Shown here: positions 51,354 through 63,660 of the stretch, in pieces
Layout of the letters: each line of letters opens with the position of its first letter
Position numbering within the stretch: position 1 is the first letter of the stretch
Origin: Symbiodinium sp. CCMP2592
Lineage: Eukaryota > Sar > Dinophyceae > Suessiales > Symbiodiniaceae
Assembly (NCBI GenBank): GCA_905221615.1
Contig: CAJNDT010005834.1
Coordinates: forward strand, 67,501 to 131,500
DNA length: 64,000 nucleotides
Direction: 5' to 3'
Program-made: the position numbers and the translations under genes
Notes under the pieces: model-generated
Databases searched by the model: none
Told to the model about the DNA's origin: nothing
The model's input: only the letters and a program-made list of their open reading frames with translations

Positions 51354-51534
51354 GAACCTGGCCCAAGGAATGCCGATGCCGTTTGGACGGCGCAGATGGC
51401 AGATATGGATATAATGGATCAGGCCGCTGGTAGCCAGACCGCAAGCTATGAAAGACGCATTCCTCGGGTTGGTCCGAACATGCTTCCGCTCCGGGGGAGG
51501 GGGTGGAAGAGTTTCGGGAGCTACCAGATCCACT
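51354..51534 (+). CDS. Exon, 60 codons
   Basis: TGCCAAAG acceptor; RNADAVWTAQMADMDIMDQA, ASYERRIPRVGPNMLPLRGR, then WKSFGSYQIH; donor GCCCGAGG (GC). Family not recognised. Confidence 0.6.
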
Positions 51535-51718
51535 GCCCGAGGAGTAGTAATAGCAGCCACTTTGTAGTGCTTATAGATCTGTACGATTATACTACAGTAT
51601 ACCCCAAGGCCCTACTCTGTGAAGAGTGCCTCGTGCAGTATACTAGGACCCAGAGTACGTCCCTATTCCCTTTTTTAGGGTTCAGGTTCCCTTCGAAGCC
51701 CCCTTGACCCGAAAAGGG

Positions 51719-51833
51719 CACCCTTTTTATTCCTAGGGTTACTCTTGGGTCCCTAAACCCTAAACCCCTATCGATCCCTTAAAGGAGCCCTCATAGCACC
51801 CTTTTTATTCCTAGGTTACTCTTGGGTCTAGTA
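51719..51833. repeat. Direct repeat of ~34 nt flanking CCCTAAA filler
   Basis: CACCCTTTTTATTCCTAGG...TTACTCTTGGGTC occurs at about 51719 and again at about 51798. Confidence 0.75.
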
Positions 51834-52189
51834 TAACTGTTCATAGAACCCTTGTAGAGCCCTTTGGAGGACCCCCGGCCCCTGAAAAAGGAACAAAGCC
51901 CTATTCCAAATACTCAGGGCCTTAAACAATTATCAACACTATTTTGGTGTTCCTTGTTCGAAAAATAGAATCACATATCCCCCCCAGCCCTATTCTTGTC
52001 ATTACCGATCCTATTTCAGGGCTCCTTCTTATAGAACTACAGGGTTTTATCCCTCAAAACCTTACTAGCCTTCTCAAATCAGAGAGTTTTGGGGGGGCGG
52101 GGCGTTCTGGACGCCGGGGCTTTGAGAAGCAAAATTGGGTTTGCAGGGGCCCCGTGTATTTATGTACTGTTCTTATTTAAAGTATACTA

Positions 52190-52365
52190 TGAAATACTAT
52201 TATTGCTAGTATTATTTATTAGTATTATTTATTAGTATTATTATTATTACTATTATTATTATTATTACTATTATTACTATTATTATTATTATTACTATTA
52301 CTATTATTATTATTATTACTACTATTATTATTATTATTATATTATTATTATTATTACTATTACTA

Positions 52366-52396
<31 letters not shown>

Positions 52397-52490
52397 TATT
52401 ATTATTACTATTACTACTATTATTATTATTACTACTATTATTATTACTATTATTAGTATTATTAATTATTATTGTTATTATTACTGTTAT
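52190..52490. repeat. (ATT)n trinucleotide block
   Basis: TTA/ATT repeats with ACT interruptions; no coding evidence. Confidence 0.95.
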
Positions 52491-52499
52491 TACTATGTT

Positions 52500-53800
52500 T
52501 TACACAATGTAATTATTATATTCTGTTACTGCTGCTATTACAACTATTACTACTTTTCTTGTTGCAAACTTCTGCCTATTGTTTGAAAATGTGATTTCGA
52601 TTACTACATTCCTCCTTCTGTTATATTATTTCTGATACTACTCACACAAATTCGTGAATCATGCAGATCAACTTACTAAGTTGATGTGCATTAGGAGCCA
52701 ACCACACACACACATACAGTCACTGACACAAAGCATGATGACACTGACACTTTGCCAAAGGACCTCAGGACTATGGATGCACGAAATGTAAGACTGACAA
52801 TTGCTTTGGACTTAATTTGCACAGGGTATGTTTTGATTTCATTGTTATTATTATGTTTCATTGATTTTGAAACCTCTATGCCACTTTGTGATTTCAATTG
52901 CTGAAACAATTTGAGATGTTCCTTCAGTCATTGACATTGACATCAGAAGTAAAAACGTGACAATTTGCTGCTGTTTCGCTTGATGCTGCCCTTGTCTCAC
53001 TCACTCTCCTGGTCCTGTGTCAGTCTACATCTGCCCAGCCTGAAGGCCTGAACTTAGGGCTTTAGTAGGGTGAAAGGTTTAGGATGTTAAGCTTGAGGGA
53101 TAAAGGGTTTTAGGGTTGCGGGTTCAGGTCGGGATGTTGACATAAGGTCTAGGGATAGTAGGTTCAGGGCTTGAGGGATGACGGTTGCGGTCGGTGCAGG
53201 GGGATTTTGTGATGTACAAGTAAGTAATGTTCAGTTTGGGGACCATAAATAATTATGTTGAACATTCCTAAACGTGGGGGGTTTTAAGTTAGGGTCTTGG
53301 GCCAAGGGTTTTCGAGGATTAGTGTTTGAATTGCTAGGGTCTGGGTCGGTCACAGTCTCTGATATAAATAAGCCCCCCCATTGGCAGACATCTTTGTGAT
53401 TGTGGTATTAGTAGTATTGCAAGACCTGCCCTGACCTGTAGTTCCTCTAGAGCACAGAAGTGGATAACTTTTGGTGTTGAGGATTCAGGGCATTGGTGTT
53501 GGGAAGTCCTTAATCAAATTTAGTAAAACAGTGATTCATCAGCAGTGCATCATTATTTCTCTCATCCCGTGAGACAAATGCCACACCCATGTGTTTCAGT
53601 CAGTGATTAACTATAACCACATACTAGTTATGCAGTACAGTACAACAGAAGTCCATCTAAGAAAATACTAAAATCTTCTTACCTTGCCTAGTGGCCAATA
53701 CGTTAATCTATTCATCCAGTTCCATCTCTAATCCGATCTAAAGTGTACTTGTTGTCCAGACTTAGCCCCTGTGATCCTTGAATAATAATCATAATCAAGC
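52500..53800. other. Non-coding, end of telomere-like island
   Basis: AT-rich; the last dense GGGTTTAGGG-type words are at about 53050-53350, after which they become rare. No exon supported. Confidence 0.5.
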
Positions 53801-53804
53801 CTCA

Positions 53805-53880
53805 CCTGAATCCGCCAAGCGCTTCAGCCGGCAGCGGTGGCAGTGGTGCAGCGCGACTGTCCGGAGCCCTTAACTTAAGT
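53805..53880 (+). CDS. Possible exon
   Basis: PESAKRFSRQRWQWCSATVR, GC-rich within AT-rich sequence; splice sites not resolved. Confidence 0.35.
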
Positions 53881-54450
53881 AACTAACTAACTATAATAAT
53901 GTAATTATGATTAACGTAATACTACGTCCCAACCCTGAACCGCAGCGAACCTGAACTTAATCTTTTATGCCGAGACTGGATTGACAATCAATAATAGTAA
54001 TGCAATACTGCTACTACGGTAAATTATAATAATAGTAGACACAAGACCATCTGAGAAATCCGTAAGTAAGTATCAGTAGAGAAGTGTCAGTTTGGCTTAA
54101 TTAAGTTAAGACTAGACCAGACCCTACAGCCTGATCCGAGCCGACCCGAGCCCCACTGCTTGACATTTACTCAGACCTAAGTTTAAGTGGGTTATTAATA
54201 TAATAATAGCATGAATATATTAATATTTGAAAATGACTAACCCGAGAGAGACTGAGTTACTTAGTACAGTGAACTTAAACTGAAATAACTTGTAGGCTTT
54301 ATTATTTATACTCTTAGTAACCCTGACCACCTTAAACCCAGGCGCAGCATGAGGGGGTTCAGATTTCAGACATTCAGGTTCAGGTTCTGACTTCGGAGTT
54401 TGATCTGGCCACTCGTACCGGGTGTGTAAACCCCGGTGGGTGTGCCAGGT

Positions 54451-55595
54451 GGCATACCGGGCGAGAAATCCCCGGTGCCACAGTGGCGGTACGGGCGAGA
54501 AATCCCCGGTGCCACAGACGACGACGCACGGTGGCATACCGGGTGAGAAATCCCCGGTGCCACAGTGGCATACTGGGTGAGAAATCCCCGGTGCCACAGT
54601 GGCATACTGGGTGAGAAATCCCCGGTGCCACAGTGGCATACCGGGTGAGAAATCCCTGGTGCCACAGTGGCGGTACGGGTGAGAAATCCCCGGTGCCACA
54701 GACGACGACAAGCTCGGTGGCGGTACGGGCGAGAAATCCCCGGTGCGACCGAAGACAGCACCTCGAGCTCGGTGAGTGGTGTGTACCGGGCGAGAAATCC
54801 CCGGTGCCACAGCGCTCACCTGATGGGGTTGCTGGGTGGCTCAGCTCAGTCAATCGAGTACCGGGCGAGAAATCCCCGGTGCCACTGACTGACTGACCAC
54901 GAAGTTCAGCGACGACGACAAGTGCCTCGGTGGTTCAGTGGCATACCGGGCGAGAAATCCCTGGTGCCACAGTGGCATACCGGGTGAGAAATCCCCGGTG
55001 CAGTGCCACAGCCACTGACGACACGTCGCTCGGTGGTTCAGTGGCATACCGGGTGAGAAATCCCCGGTGCCATCGTGGTTCAGTGTCGTACCGGGCGAGA
55101 AATCCCCGGTGCCACGGTGCCACAGCCACTGACTGACAGACGACACGTCAGTCAGTGTAGTAGGGCGAGAAATCCCCGGTGCTACGGCCACTGACGACAC
55201 ACCGTGGTTCAGTGGCGTTCAGTGGCGTACCAGGCGAGAAATCCCCGGTGCCACGGCCACTGACTGACAGACGACATATCGTGGTTCAGTGCAGTAGTAC
55301 CGGGCGAGAAATCCCCGGTGCCACACACGGCCACTGACGACACGTCGTGGTTCAGTGGCGTACCAGGTGAGAAATCCCTGGTGCCACAGCCACTCACCTG
55401 ACGACACGTCGTGGTTCAGTGGCGTACCAGGTGAGAAATCCCTGGTGCCACAGCCACTCACGTGTCACAGACTCAGTCTGACGTCGACAATGATGACGAC
55501 TAGATAATTTATGCACTGAAGGGTTGAAATTGAAGTGACTTCAGTGGTTCAGTGGCGTACAGTACAGGGTCCGAGAATTCCCCCGGTGCCACAAC
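54451..55595. repeat. Hairpin minisatellite, 19 copies plus one diverged
   Basis: Core ACCGGGCGAGAAATCCCCGG+T (21 nt), from 54456-54476 to 55426-55446, with a degraded copy near 55550-55585. Each core is a 6-bp stem with a 9-nt loop, extended by GTGGC/GCCAC outside a 2-nt bulge. GAGAAATC is invariant. Spacing is 33 nt in the first part and irregular (36-84 nt) later. Open frames on both strands are by-products. Confidence 0.9.
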
Positions 55596-55619
55596 CACTG
55601 AGTCACACTATATGTTCTA

Positions 55620-57585
55620 TCATAAATATCCGGAGTTTAAGTTTGCACACCTGCCACTGGCAGTGCCAGGTGTGCAAAAAACGGGCCCGTTGGCAAGAAC
55701 GGACTCGGGTGATGATGACAATAATGTATAAATTAATTAATTAAATTTAAAAAATTAGGTTTCAGTAGTAAAGATGACTGATGGGTTGACAGAGTCATTC
55801 AAACATTGACACAATCTGTAACCCATCTAATCTAATAATCGATTTCAATCATCAATCAATCGTCATTAATCAACAAATCAATCAACATAATCAATCAATT
55901 AATCAGTCAGTCAGTCATGTTTTTTGACCATAATTAATTGAGGTTTATTGATCTGATTGTTCAACACTCAACTTATTCATCGTTCAGCTCAGATTATCAC
56001 ACGTCGTCAATGGCATTGTCATTGTTGTTGCTGGTGTTGTCGTACTATTTATTTATTAATTAATTAAGACTAAAGTATTTTCAAATTTTCTGCTATTAAT
56101 TAATAAGTTAAGTTAATTATTAACTTAATATTATCAATTAAATAACAGTCGCTGTCGTAGTTGTTGCCGTCGTTGCGACTCATTTGACATGAAACAGAAA
56201 TGGAGTAGTTGTCGTAGTATTACTTGCTGTTGTTTGTTGTTGTTGCTCCTGCTGTTGTTGTTGCTGCAGTTTGTCAGTCACGGTCATTTGAGTCATGTTG
56301 GTGTCGGTGTGTCCTTGTTGTTGCGCCCGATGCTGTTGCAGTTGCTGAAGTTGTCGATTGCTCATTATTGATGGTGTTTAGCAGTAGTTGTTGTGGCTGT
56401 TCATGTTGCATTGCTGTCCTGGGTCAGCTGGGTTGTGGTTGTCGCCGCTCAGTTGTTGTTTTCGGTGGTGGTGTTGTCGTTGTGGTGAGCTGGTGCTGGT
56501 GTTGTTGCTTGTTACTTGTTGTTGTTGGTAGCTTGTTGACTGTTGTTGTTGTTGCTACAACTTGCTGTCTTTATTTTTTTAATTTTAATCAAACGTGCTG
56601 TTGTAATTACTTGCTGTTGAAGTTACGTACTTGTTGTTATTGTTCTTCCTCATTTCTTGTTGTTAGTGGTGATGTTGTTGTTTGCGGTGGTTGTTTGTCG
56701 TTGTCGTCATCATTGTTGTTGTAGTCGTGGTTGTTGTGGATTCATTGTTGTTGTTGTCGTCGTCGTGTGATTTGGCAACATCACTCAGTGATGCTGTTGC
56801 TGATGTCTGATGTTGAGACAATGTAGTAGTATATGTGTGACTTAGTTAGTCTTGGATTGTTATGGCCTGGGTTGTTGCTGTTGTGTGTTGCAGTCGTTGT
56901 TGTTGATTCCTGCTGTGGCTGTGGGGTTGTTGTTGTTGTTGCAGTTGTTGCAGTTGTTGTGCTGTTGTTTTGCACTCTTCCTCCAGAGATGTTTGTCGTC
57001 GGGCATGGGTAAGCCCGCAGCGACTTGAAACTAAATGCTGCTAATTCGAATCGAAACAAACACCGCTAACATGATCATGTTCTTAAGCCAGCTGCTGATA
57101 ATAAGTCGATGTAGTATAATTAAATATACATTTAACTAACCTCTTCTAACTGTTCTAATTACTAAAGACAAGACGACATAAATTTTAGCTACAGGACATT
57201 ATTTACGTTGCCATAGCACGAGTATGTTATAAACTTGTAAAATAATTATATATCATATAACTAACATGTTGAATTATGTATGATACACCCACACCAACCA
57301 AGTAAAGTAAGATGATCTCGTTTGTAAATAATTTAATAATAAGTAAATAGCCAGCAGACAGTTCAAACACAGAAACAAAATCAATTAACAGTTTAACAGT
57401 TGTTTAACATTGAACTTCAGAACTAGAAGTATTACCAGTTAGGTTGCAAACTTCAGTTTCTGAACAAACTCTAATCGACAACTCAGCTTTTTTAATGTGC
57501 AGGATGTTTATTTAATTTGTACCTGCGTGTTCGTAATATGTATTGAACTACAAGTCAAGTTAGCATTCCGATGTCAGTCAATAAT
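55620..57585. other. Intron or spacer: ATCA words and GTT-rich block
   Basis: ATCAATCA-type tetranucleotides (55840-55910), TTAATTAA-rich sequence, then GTT/GTC repeats (56160-56980). Leu/Val/Cys- and Gln/Thr-rich frames here are artefacts. No exon supported. Confidence 0.6.
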
Positions 57586-57589
57586 GAAT

Positions 57590-57735
57590 GATTGCCCTGT
57601 CCGTTGTCCACCCACCGGGACACCTCTGGACGACCACGACTCGGCCCGGGGCGTGAAAACCCTCGTGGCCCTCCCCGCCGCTGCCGACGTGCTGCCTGGC
57701 TGCTGGCATCGACGGAGGACCGAGGAGCCTGGTTT
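57590..57735 (+). CDS. Possible GC-rich exon
   Basis: RCPPTGTPLDDHDSARGVKT, then LVALPAAADVLPGCWHRRRT in a GC-rich island with AT-rich flanks. Splice sites uncertain; a second frame is also open. Confidence 0.4.
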
Positions 57736-57779
57736 ATTAATAAACTTCAAAATTTCAGGGATGAATCTGGGATATAATA

Positions 57780-58890
57780 TTATATGTAATTAATTATATA
57801 TCAGATATGATTGGTTAATCAATTGAGTATCTGGTCTACCAAATCAGAGAATCATATTCATTCAAGTGCTAGCATTAGTCACGACTAAAGTCTAGTAATA
57901 TCAGGGGTCTGCGGGGCCTGCAACTGTCGAGTACTAAGTTAGTTAAGTGTTAGCAGAGAGATTGATTATTAAAATAATACAAGTGAGTTATAGTTATAGT
58001 TCAACTTGTTGACTTAAAGTAAATTTGTAATTGAATATATGGTGTGTCAATGATTCAGCATTCAGGAGAAACGAATAGAATAGTTTATTTATTAATTAAT
58101 TAGTTCAGAAGCCAACGAAATCTTAGATCAAACACTTGCCATCATTATTAATTGCTGATGAAAATGATCTGAAATTCTGCAAGTAATAAGTATAACTAAG
58201 GCGAAGATGTTACATTGTGTTACTAGAATAATATCCTGGTCATTCAAACAGAACAATTGTGGAGTCATTGTTCTCAGGATTCTCGTTCACCCGATTCATA
58301 GAATATATAACTTTCAACTAATGTATTAAACAAAGAATCATAACTAGTTATCTACTACAGTTGACGATATCCATGTAATTAAATAATTAAATATTCAGTT
58401 TTATAAGGAAAAGTAAGAACAATTCAACAAAGAGACAGTACTACATGAATATAATATATAATAACTGTAACTGATGCACCGATATGTTTAAATAAATGTC
58501 GTTTATTATTTGGCAAGTAGCTTCAGTGACTACTGCTGCTAAGCAGCTCGACACTCACAGCCGTTGAAATTTGCTTTGGAGTCCTGGAGTCTTGTCAAGG
58601 ATAGTCGTTCAGCAGGTACAGAAGTGATAATAAAATACCAAGGAACATTCAATACCGATATTCAAGGATGAATCACATGAGATTCGAGCCAAATCAAAGT
58701 TTTAGCTTCAACAATTCGTTGATACTGTACTGTGTGGTTACTTTAACTCAGCGGTTACCAGTGTGAAATATATTAGAATAAAATATTATATGCATAACTT
58801 TTTTATAATATGGCCGACTGCCATTTGCTGAGACTCAGGCCAGGAAACAGCAACGATCAGTCAGGCAGCTCATGAACCTCTGCCAGTAGT
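57780..58890. other. AT-rich non-coding
   Basis: No exon-like island, element or array seen. Confidence 0.5.
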
Positions 58891-58920
58891 CATGATAGTC
58901 ACAGCCAGTAACTTAAAATT

Positions 58921-58996
58921 AGCTAGTAGTAGAAGTATTATTATAATTATTATTATTATATTTAGTAGTAGTACTAGTCAGTCAGAGTCAGTCAGC

Positions 58997-59054
<58 letters not shown>

Positions 59055-59192
59055 ATAGTAGTAGTAGTAGTAGTTTAGTAGTAGTAGTAGTAGGAGTAGT
59101 GGTTAGCGTTAGTAGCAAGCAGTCGATTCACAGTTTAACAGTACTGGCAGTAAGTTAAGTAGTATTTTAAATACAGCAGTAGTAGTCGTAGT

Positions 59193-59244
<52 letters not shown>

Positions 59245-59326
59245 TAGTAGTAGTAGTAGTACTAGTACTATTTTTAATCAAAAGTAGTAGTAACAGTAGT
59301 TAGTAGTAGTCTTAGTAGTAGTAGTA

Positions 59327-59366
<40 letters not shown>

Positions 59367-59455
59367 CGTAGTAGTAGTAATAGTAGTAGTAAAACAAAGT
59401 AGTAGTAGTAGTAGTAGTAGAGAAAGTAGTCGTAGTAGTAGTAGTAGTGGTTAGT

Positions 59456-59510
<55 letters not shown>

Positions 59511-60300
59511 TAGTAGTAGTCGTAGTAGTAGTAGTAGTAGTGGTTAGTAGTAGTAGTAGTCGTAGTAGTAGCAGTAGTAGTAGTAGTAGTTACTAGTAGT
59601 GGTTGAAGCAGTAGTCGTAGTCGTAGTAGTTAGTAGTAGTGGTAGAAGCAGTAGCAGTAGTACTTAGTAGTAGTAGTAGTACTACTACTAGCAGTACTAG
59701 CAGTAGTAGTAGTAGTAATTACTAGTATACTAGTAATAGTAAGTAGTAGTAGTAGCAGTAGTAGTAGTAGTAGTAGAAATAATAATACGTGGTAGTAACT
59801 GAGCAGGAGTAGTAGTAGTAGTACTACTACTACTAGTAGTGGTAGTAGTAGTAGTAGTAGTAGTAGTACTTAGTAGTAGTAGTAGTAGTATTTCTAGTAG
59901 TAGTAGTAGTAGTAGTAGTCGTAGAAGTAATAGTAGCAAGTAGTACAGTACTAGCAACCGGCAATCAATGGGTAGAAGTCGTAGTAGGAGTTAGTCTTAG
60001 TAAGTAGCAGTATTAGTAGTACTAGTTAGTAGTAGTAGCAGTAGTAGTAGTAGTAGAGTAGTAGTAGTAGTTGTAGTAGTAGTAGCAGTGGTACTTAGTA
60101 GCAGTATTATTAGTAGCAGTAGTGGTAGTAGTAGTAGTAGTAGTACTAGTAGTATGTAGCAGTAGTGGTAGTAGTAGTAGTACTAGTAGTATGTAGCAGT
60201 AGTAGCAGTAGTAGTAGTAGCAGCAGTAGAGGTAGAAGTACTAGTTAGTAGTCCGACTACTAGTACTTCTACCTCTACTGCTCAGTCGTAGACGTAGTTA
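58921..60300. repeat. (AGT)n block with a terminal perfect hairpin
   Basis: About 1.3 kb of AGT triplets with many interruptions. Near its end GCAGTAGAGGTAGAAGTACT... (60223-60245) is exactly inverted at 60259-60281. Poly-Ser and poly-Thr/Leu frames are artefacts. Confidence 0.9.
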
Positions 60301-60309
60301 GTAGTACCG

Positions 60310-61770
60310 GTGGTGATGGTGTTGTTGTGATTGGGCTTTCAGGGTTACTGGGGTGTTGGGTTGATGTTTGGGATCGAGGGTTTTGCGTGGTTTATGCAAT
60401 AATTCGGTGAGGTTGTTGCATTCAGTTGGCGGGTATGAATCATTGGGTTTTCAATTTCATGCTGTTCTGCACTAAATCCTGAACCACTCGATAAAACCCG
60501 GAAACCCTAGCAACATGTCTTAATTTTAAACTGGACCTCGACCTCAACACGTAATCGGTGCTCCTGTGCCCAGCCCTTCCGAGAGTTTGACACCCTCATA
60601 ATATAATAATAATAATATAACAATAAAAATAAAACCCCAAACCCTGACTTAGAACTTTAGTCAAGTAGTAATTTAGATGCCAAATCAAAGGAAACTACAC
60701 TGAAAGATTGAAAGAAGCATCCTTCACTGCAGTGTCAACCCCAACTAACTCTCGCAGCCCCCGCCACCGATGAATCATATCTAACACACTCAAACCGTCA
60801 CCTTTAATTTATTGAGAATCGAGTCGAGTCCTGAGACCAGTATCGACAGAACTGAACTGAACAGGCCGTTCTTTATTGATTAGTTGAGTCTGAATTGAAT
60901 TAGAGTTGTCAGGACCCTCGGTCAGGTGCTGTTAACTCGTCATCATTAATGTCATTTCAATGTCACACTTCTAAGTTACAAGTGTAATAACAATGACTCA
61001 TGCAGACAATCTGCGGATTGAAGCCTTAGTCTTAGTCAGTCATTGAAACTTGTCATTGTCATGCTTGGAGTCTCGGTAAGAATCATCAATTGAATAGATC
61101 TGGGATTTCTGTCTCATTGTCTAAGTAAAATGAATTACACCTGCAGCGGATGGAAACACATATCTTCTCGAGATTGAGACGTCTGAGAGACGCAGTACTG
61201 TACAGTCTACATTTGCCTTCTTCATTCATGGAATTGAGTTCTGTCAGTCCCGAATCGAATTAGTAAGTAACGTATTCTACTACCTTGCTGGCGTTGCACC
61301 CGCCCATCATGCCGATTAAATATGCTACAATTATTGACGGGACTCCTTGTTCATTGTTCATGATAGACTAAGACTCTAAGACAGAAGTCCGAAATTACAA
61401 CATTCGCCGACTAATTTCAATCGGAATCAATCTAGTCTAAGCTGTGACGGATCAATTCAATAATCTGAGAGTCACTCACAGTCTAAGTCCACCTCCGATC
61501 CGAGTCAGCTGTTGCACAGCTCAAACTTCGGCAGTGAGGTGCACTCACTGAGGCCAGAAGTCCGAAGAGTTTCACTACGACGATAAACTGATTTAACTAA
61601 CATTACAAAAGGTCCGTAACAGTATTAGTAAATTTAAATTAAATAGTATTATTATAAAAAGTAATTCAGACTGATTCAGACTTCATGCATACAGTGACAC
61701 TGCGATACCCAGCAAATTGCATTATTGAAAGTCACAGCAATAATAATCTAACGTAACGGAATTAAGATCG
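60310..61770. other. Non-coding, CAGT-word-rich
   Basis: Rich in GACT/AGTC words with a few telomere-like words (60485, 60640). No exon supported. Confidence 0.5.
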
Positions 61771-61777
61771 GAGTCAG

Positions 61778-61907
61778 GGCTTTTGCATGATGCATGGGCG
61801 CCCGAGCTGGCTGCTGACTCCATGGGTGGTAAAGCGCACGACCTGAAGCGGAAGCAGAAGCGGGCCCACAAGCAGTGGAAGGCGGGACCCAGATTCCAGT
61901 TAAGGCG
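61778..61907 (+). CDS. Exon, basic
   Basis: GGAGTCAG acceptor; DAWAPELAADSMGGKAHDLK, then RKQKRAHKQWKAGPRFQLR; donor CG|GTAAAT. Confidence 0.55.
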
Positions 61908-62311
61908 GTAAATAATTTAGATGTCTGCATCCTGTATTCACTCTCAGATTCCATGAGTCATATTGACAAGTTATTAAACAATGTCATTAGTTCAGTAACT
62001 AACAAACACTATGTGTGAGAAATGACAAGAGTTCTGAACTTTAATCACTTGTCAACTTACTACTAAATGTTACGTTATGCGTAGGTAAATTAAAATTTAA
62101 TTTAACTGTTCCTATTAAAGATAAATATCAAGTCAAACTTTGTGATCGAATATAATAATTAACGATTTTTTTGATATGACTGTAGTAATTAATACATCTC
62201 CTAAGTCAAGTTAATTGAATTGATCGTAGACTCAGGTAGCTGGTTACTTCGTAGTTAAACATGAAATAACATGGATCTTACCTTGTTTGACAGTGACCCC
62301 TGAGCACTGAG

Positions 62312-62540
62312 GATGGTTTGCCCCCGGTGGCAGTGGCCCCGGCTGGCGATGGGGCAGTGGCCTCTGCGGCCCCGGCGGCAGTGGCCCCGGCTGGCAATGC
62401 GGCCCCGGCGGCAGTGGCCCCGGCTGGCAATGCGGCCCCGGCGGCAGTGGCCCCGGCTGGCGATGGGGCGGTTCTGAGTCCAACATCTCCGGCGGACGAC
62501 ACTGACGGCGAGGGCGGGGAGAATCTTCCCGGGAAGGACA
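62312..62540 (+). CDS. Exon with 33-bp Ala/Pro repeats
   Basis: GCACTGAG acceptor; DGLPPVAVAPAGDGAVASAA, repeats of the 11-aa unit GNAAPAAVAPA (33-bp DNA unit, about 62391-62460), then SPTSPADDTDGEGGENLPG. Low-complexity linker; donor unresolved before TGA 62543. Confidence 0.5.
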
Positions 62541-62627
62541 CTTGATTCAAATTCAGTCAGTACAATTATTATTTATTATTGTATATATAAGCCAATCGAC
62601 ATTTTTATTACCGTCTGAGTCAGGCAG

Positions 62628-62697
62628 GTTAGGGGCTTTCTGGGCGAGGGCCGGGTTTGGGCTTAAAGCATTTACTACTAATGTCCAGAAGCATTGG
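62628..62697 (+). CDS. Exon
   Basis: CAGGCAG acceptor; LGAFWARAGFGLKAFTTNVQ, then KHW; donor GTAATGAT. Confidence 0.5.
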
Positions 62698-62699
62698 GT

Positions 62700-63650
62700 A
62701 ATGATGATTCATGTGATTTGTCAGCCAGAGACTGAAACAGACAGACAGACAGTCAGACAGACAGACATTCGTTCAGTCGAAGGCTAGGATTTAAACCTTA
62801 GTTATAATACAATATATTAACTGAAGTGACTTACTTTCGCTGTCGAGTTAGCTGGTAGCTGACTGGTTACTATGAATAATACAATAGTATTACTGGTTTA
62901 AAAACAATCACTACAACAAAAATAAGAGTCTGGCAGTTATCATTACATGTCGCTGGTTTTAAATGGTAACTACAGATTACAAGATATGCAACAAGTGGGT
63001 AATGATATCAATTTCCTTTTTTTGGTGGTCGTTGATGGTTATCTGTGACTGTAGCATTCAGTAGCTGACAAATAAAATAAGTTACACTAAACTTTCATCG
63101 AACACTGAACCTGAATAGTCCCTGTCGTTAGTTTTATAATTGTTAGACTTGTAATCCAGATCAAAGGTTTGCTTGTTTTTTATTGACTGACTACTGAGCA
63201 GTCACGACCTCATATCATGAATGACTTTGTCAGATTTTTTAATTTAACCACAGACAGCGGCATGGATATGTCGTCGTTTTCCATCGCTGGAGGCTTGAGA
63301 ATCAACTGAGTGGGAATTTGAAATGACATCCTGAGACAGGTTGTACGACGTCACTTAAATTAATAATTAATCCAGTCAGTTTAACTTTTCAGTGGCTTGA
63401 ACTGAATGTCTGGCCACTGTCGAGTCAAAGTCAAGGCTACTTTTCATTGTGTAACTACTATTAATTAATTAACTAACTAATTAGTTAATAATTAAGCACA
63501 AGTTGACAGTTGAGTCGAATACGTCGAACAGGTTATCATCTTAGTCAGTCTGACTGGTCATCATCCTGCTAAGATTTTGACGATGAAGTTTCGGATTTCG
63601 ATTCAGAATTCAACCTAATAATAAAAGTAAGTTAGCACTTCTAGTATTAT
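62700..63650. other. Non-coding
   Basis: AT-rich with CAGA and GTCAGT words; no exon supported. Confidence 0.5.
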
Positions 63651-63660
63651 TCTATAGTAC

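Noticed and set aside
9840-53300. Chromosome end or true telomere
   Set aside because: TTTAGGG units occur in both orientations, are heavily mutated and are interrupted by exons and elements; no long uniform terminal array.
54451-55595. CRISPR array (short repeats with variable spacers)
   Set aside because: Spacers are short, irregular and largely repeat-derived, no cas genes are present, and the context is eukaryotic.
56189-57059. Leu/Val/Cys-rich (+) and Gln/Thr/Asn-rich (-) proteins
   Set aside because: By-products of GTT/AAC trinucleotide-rich sequence.
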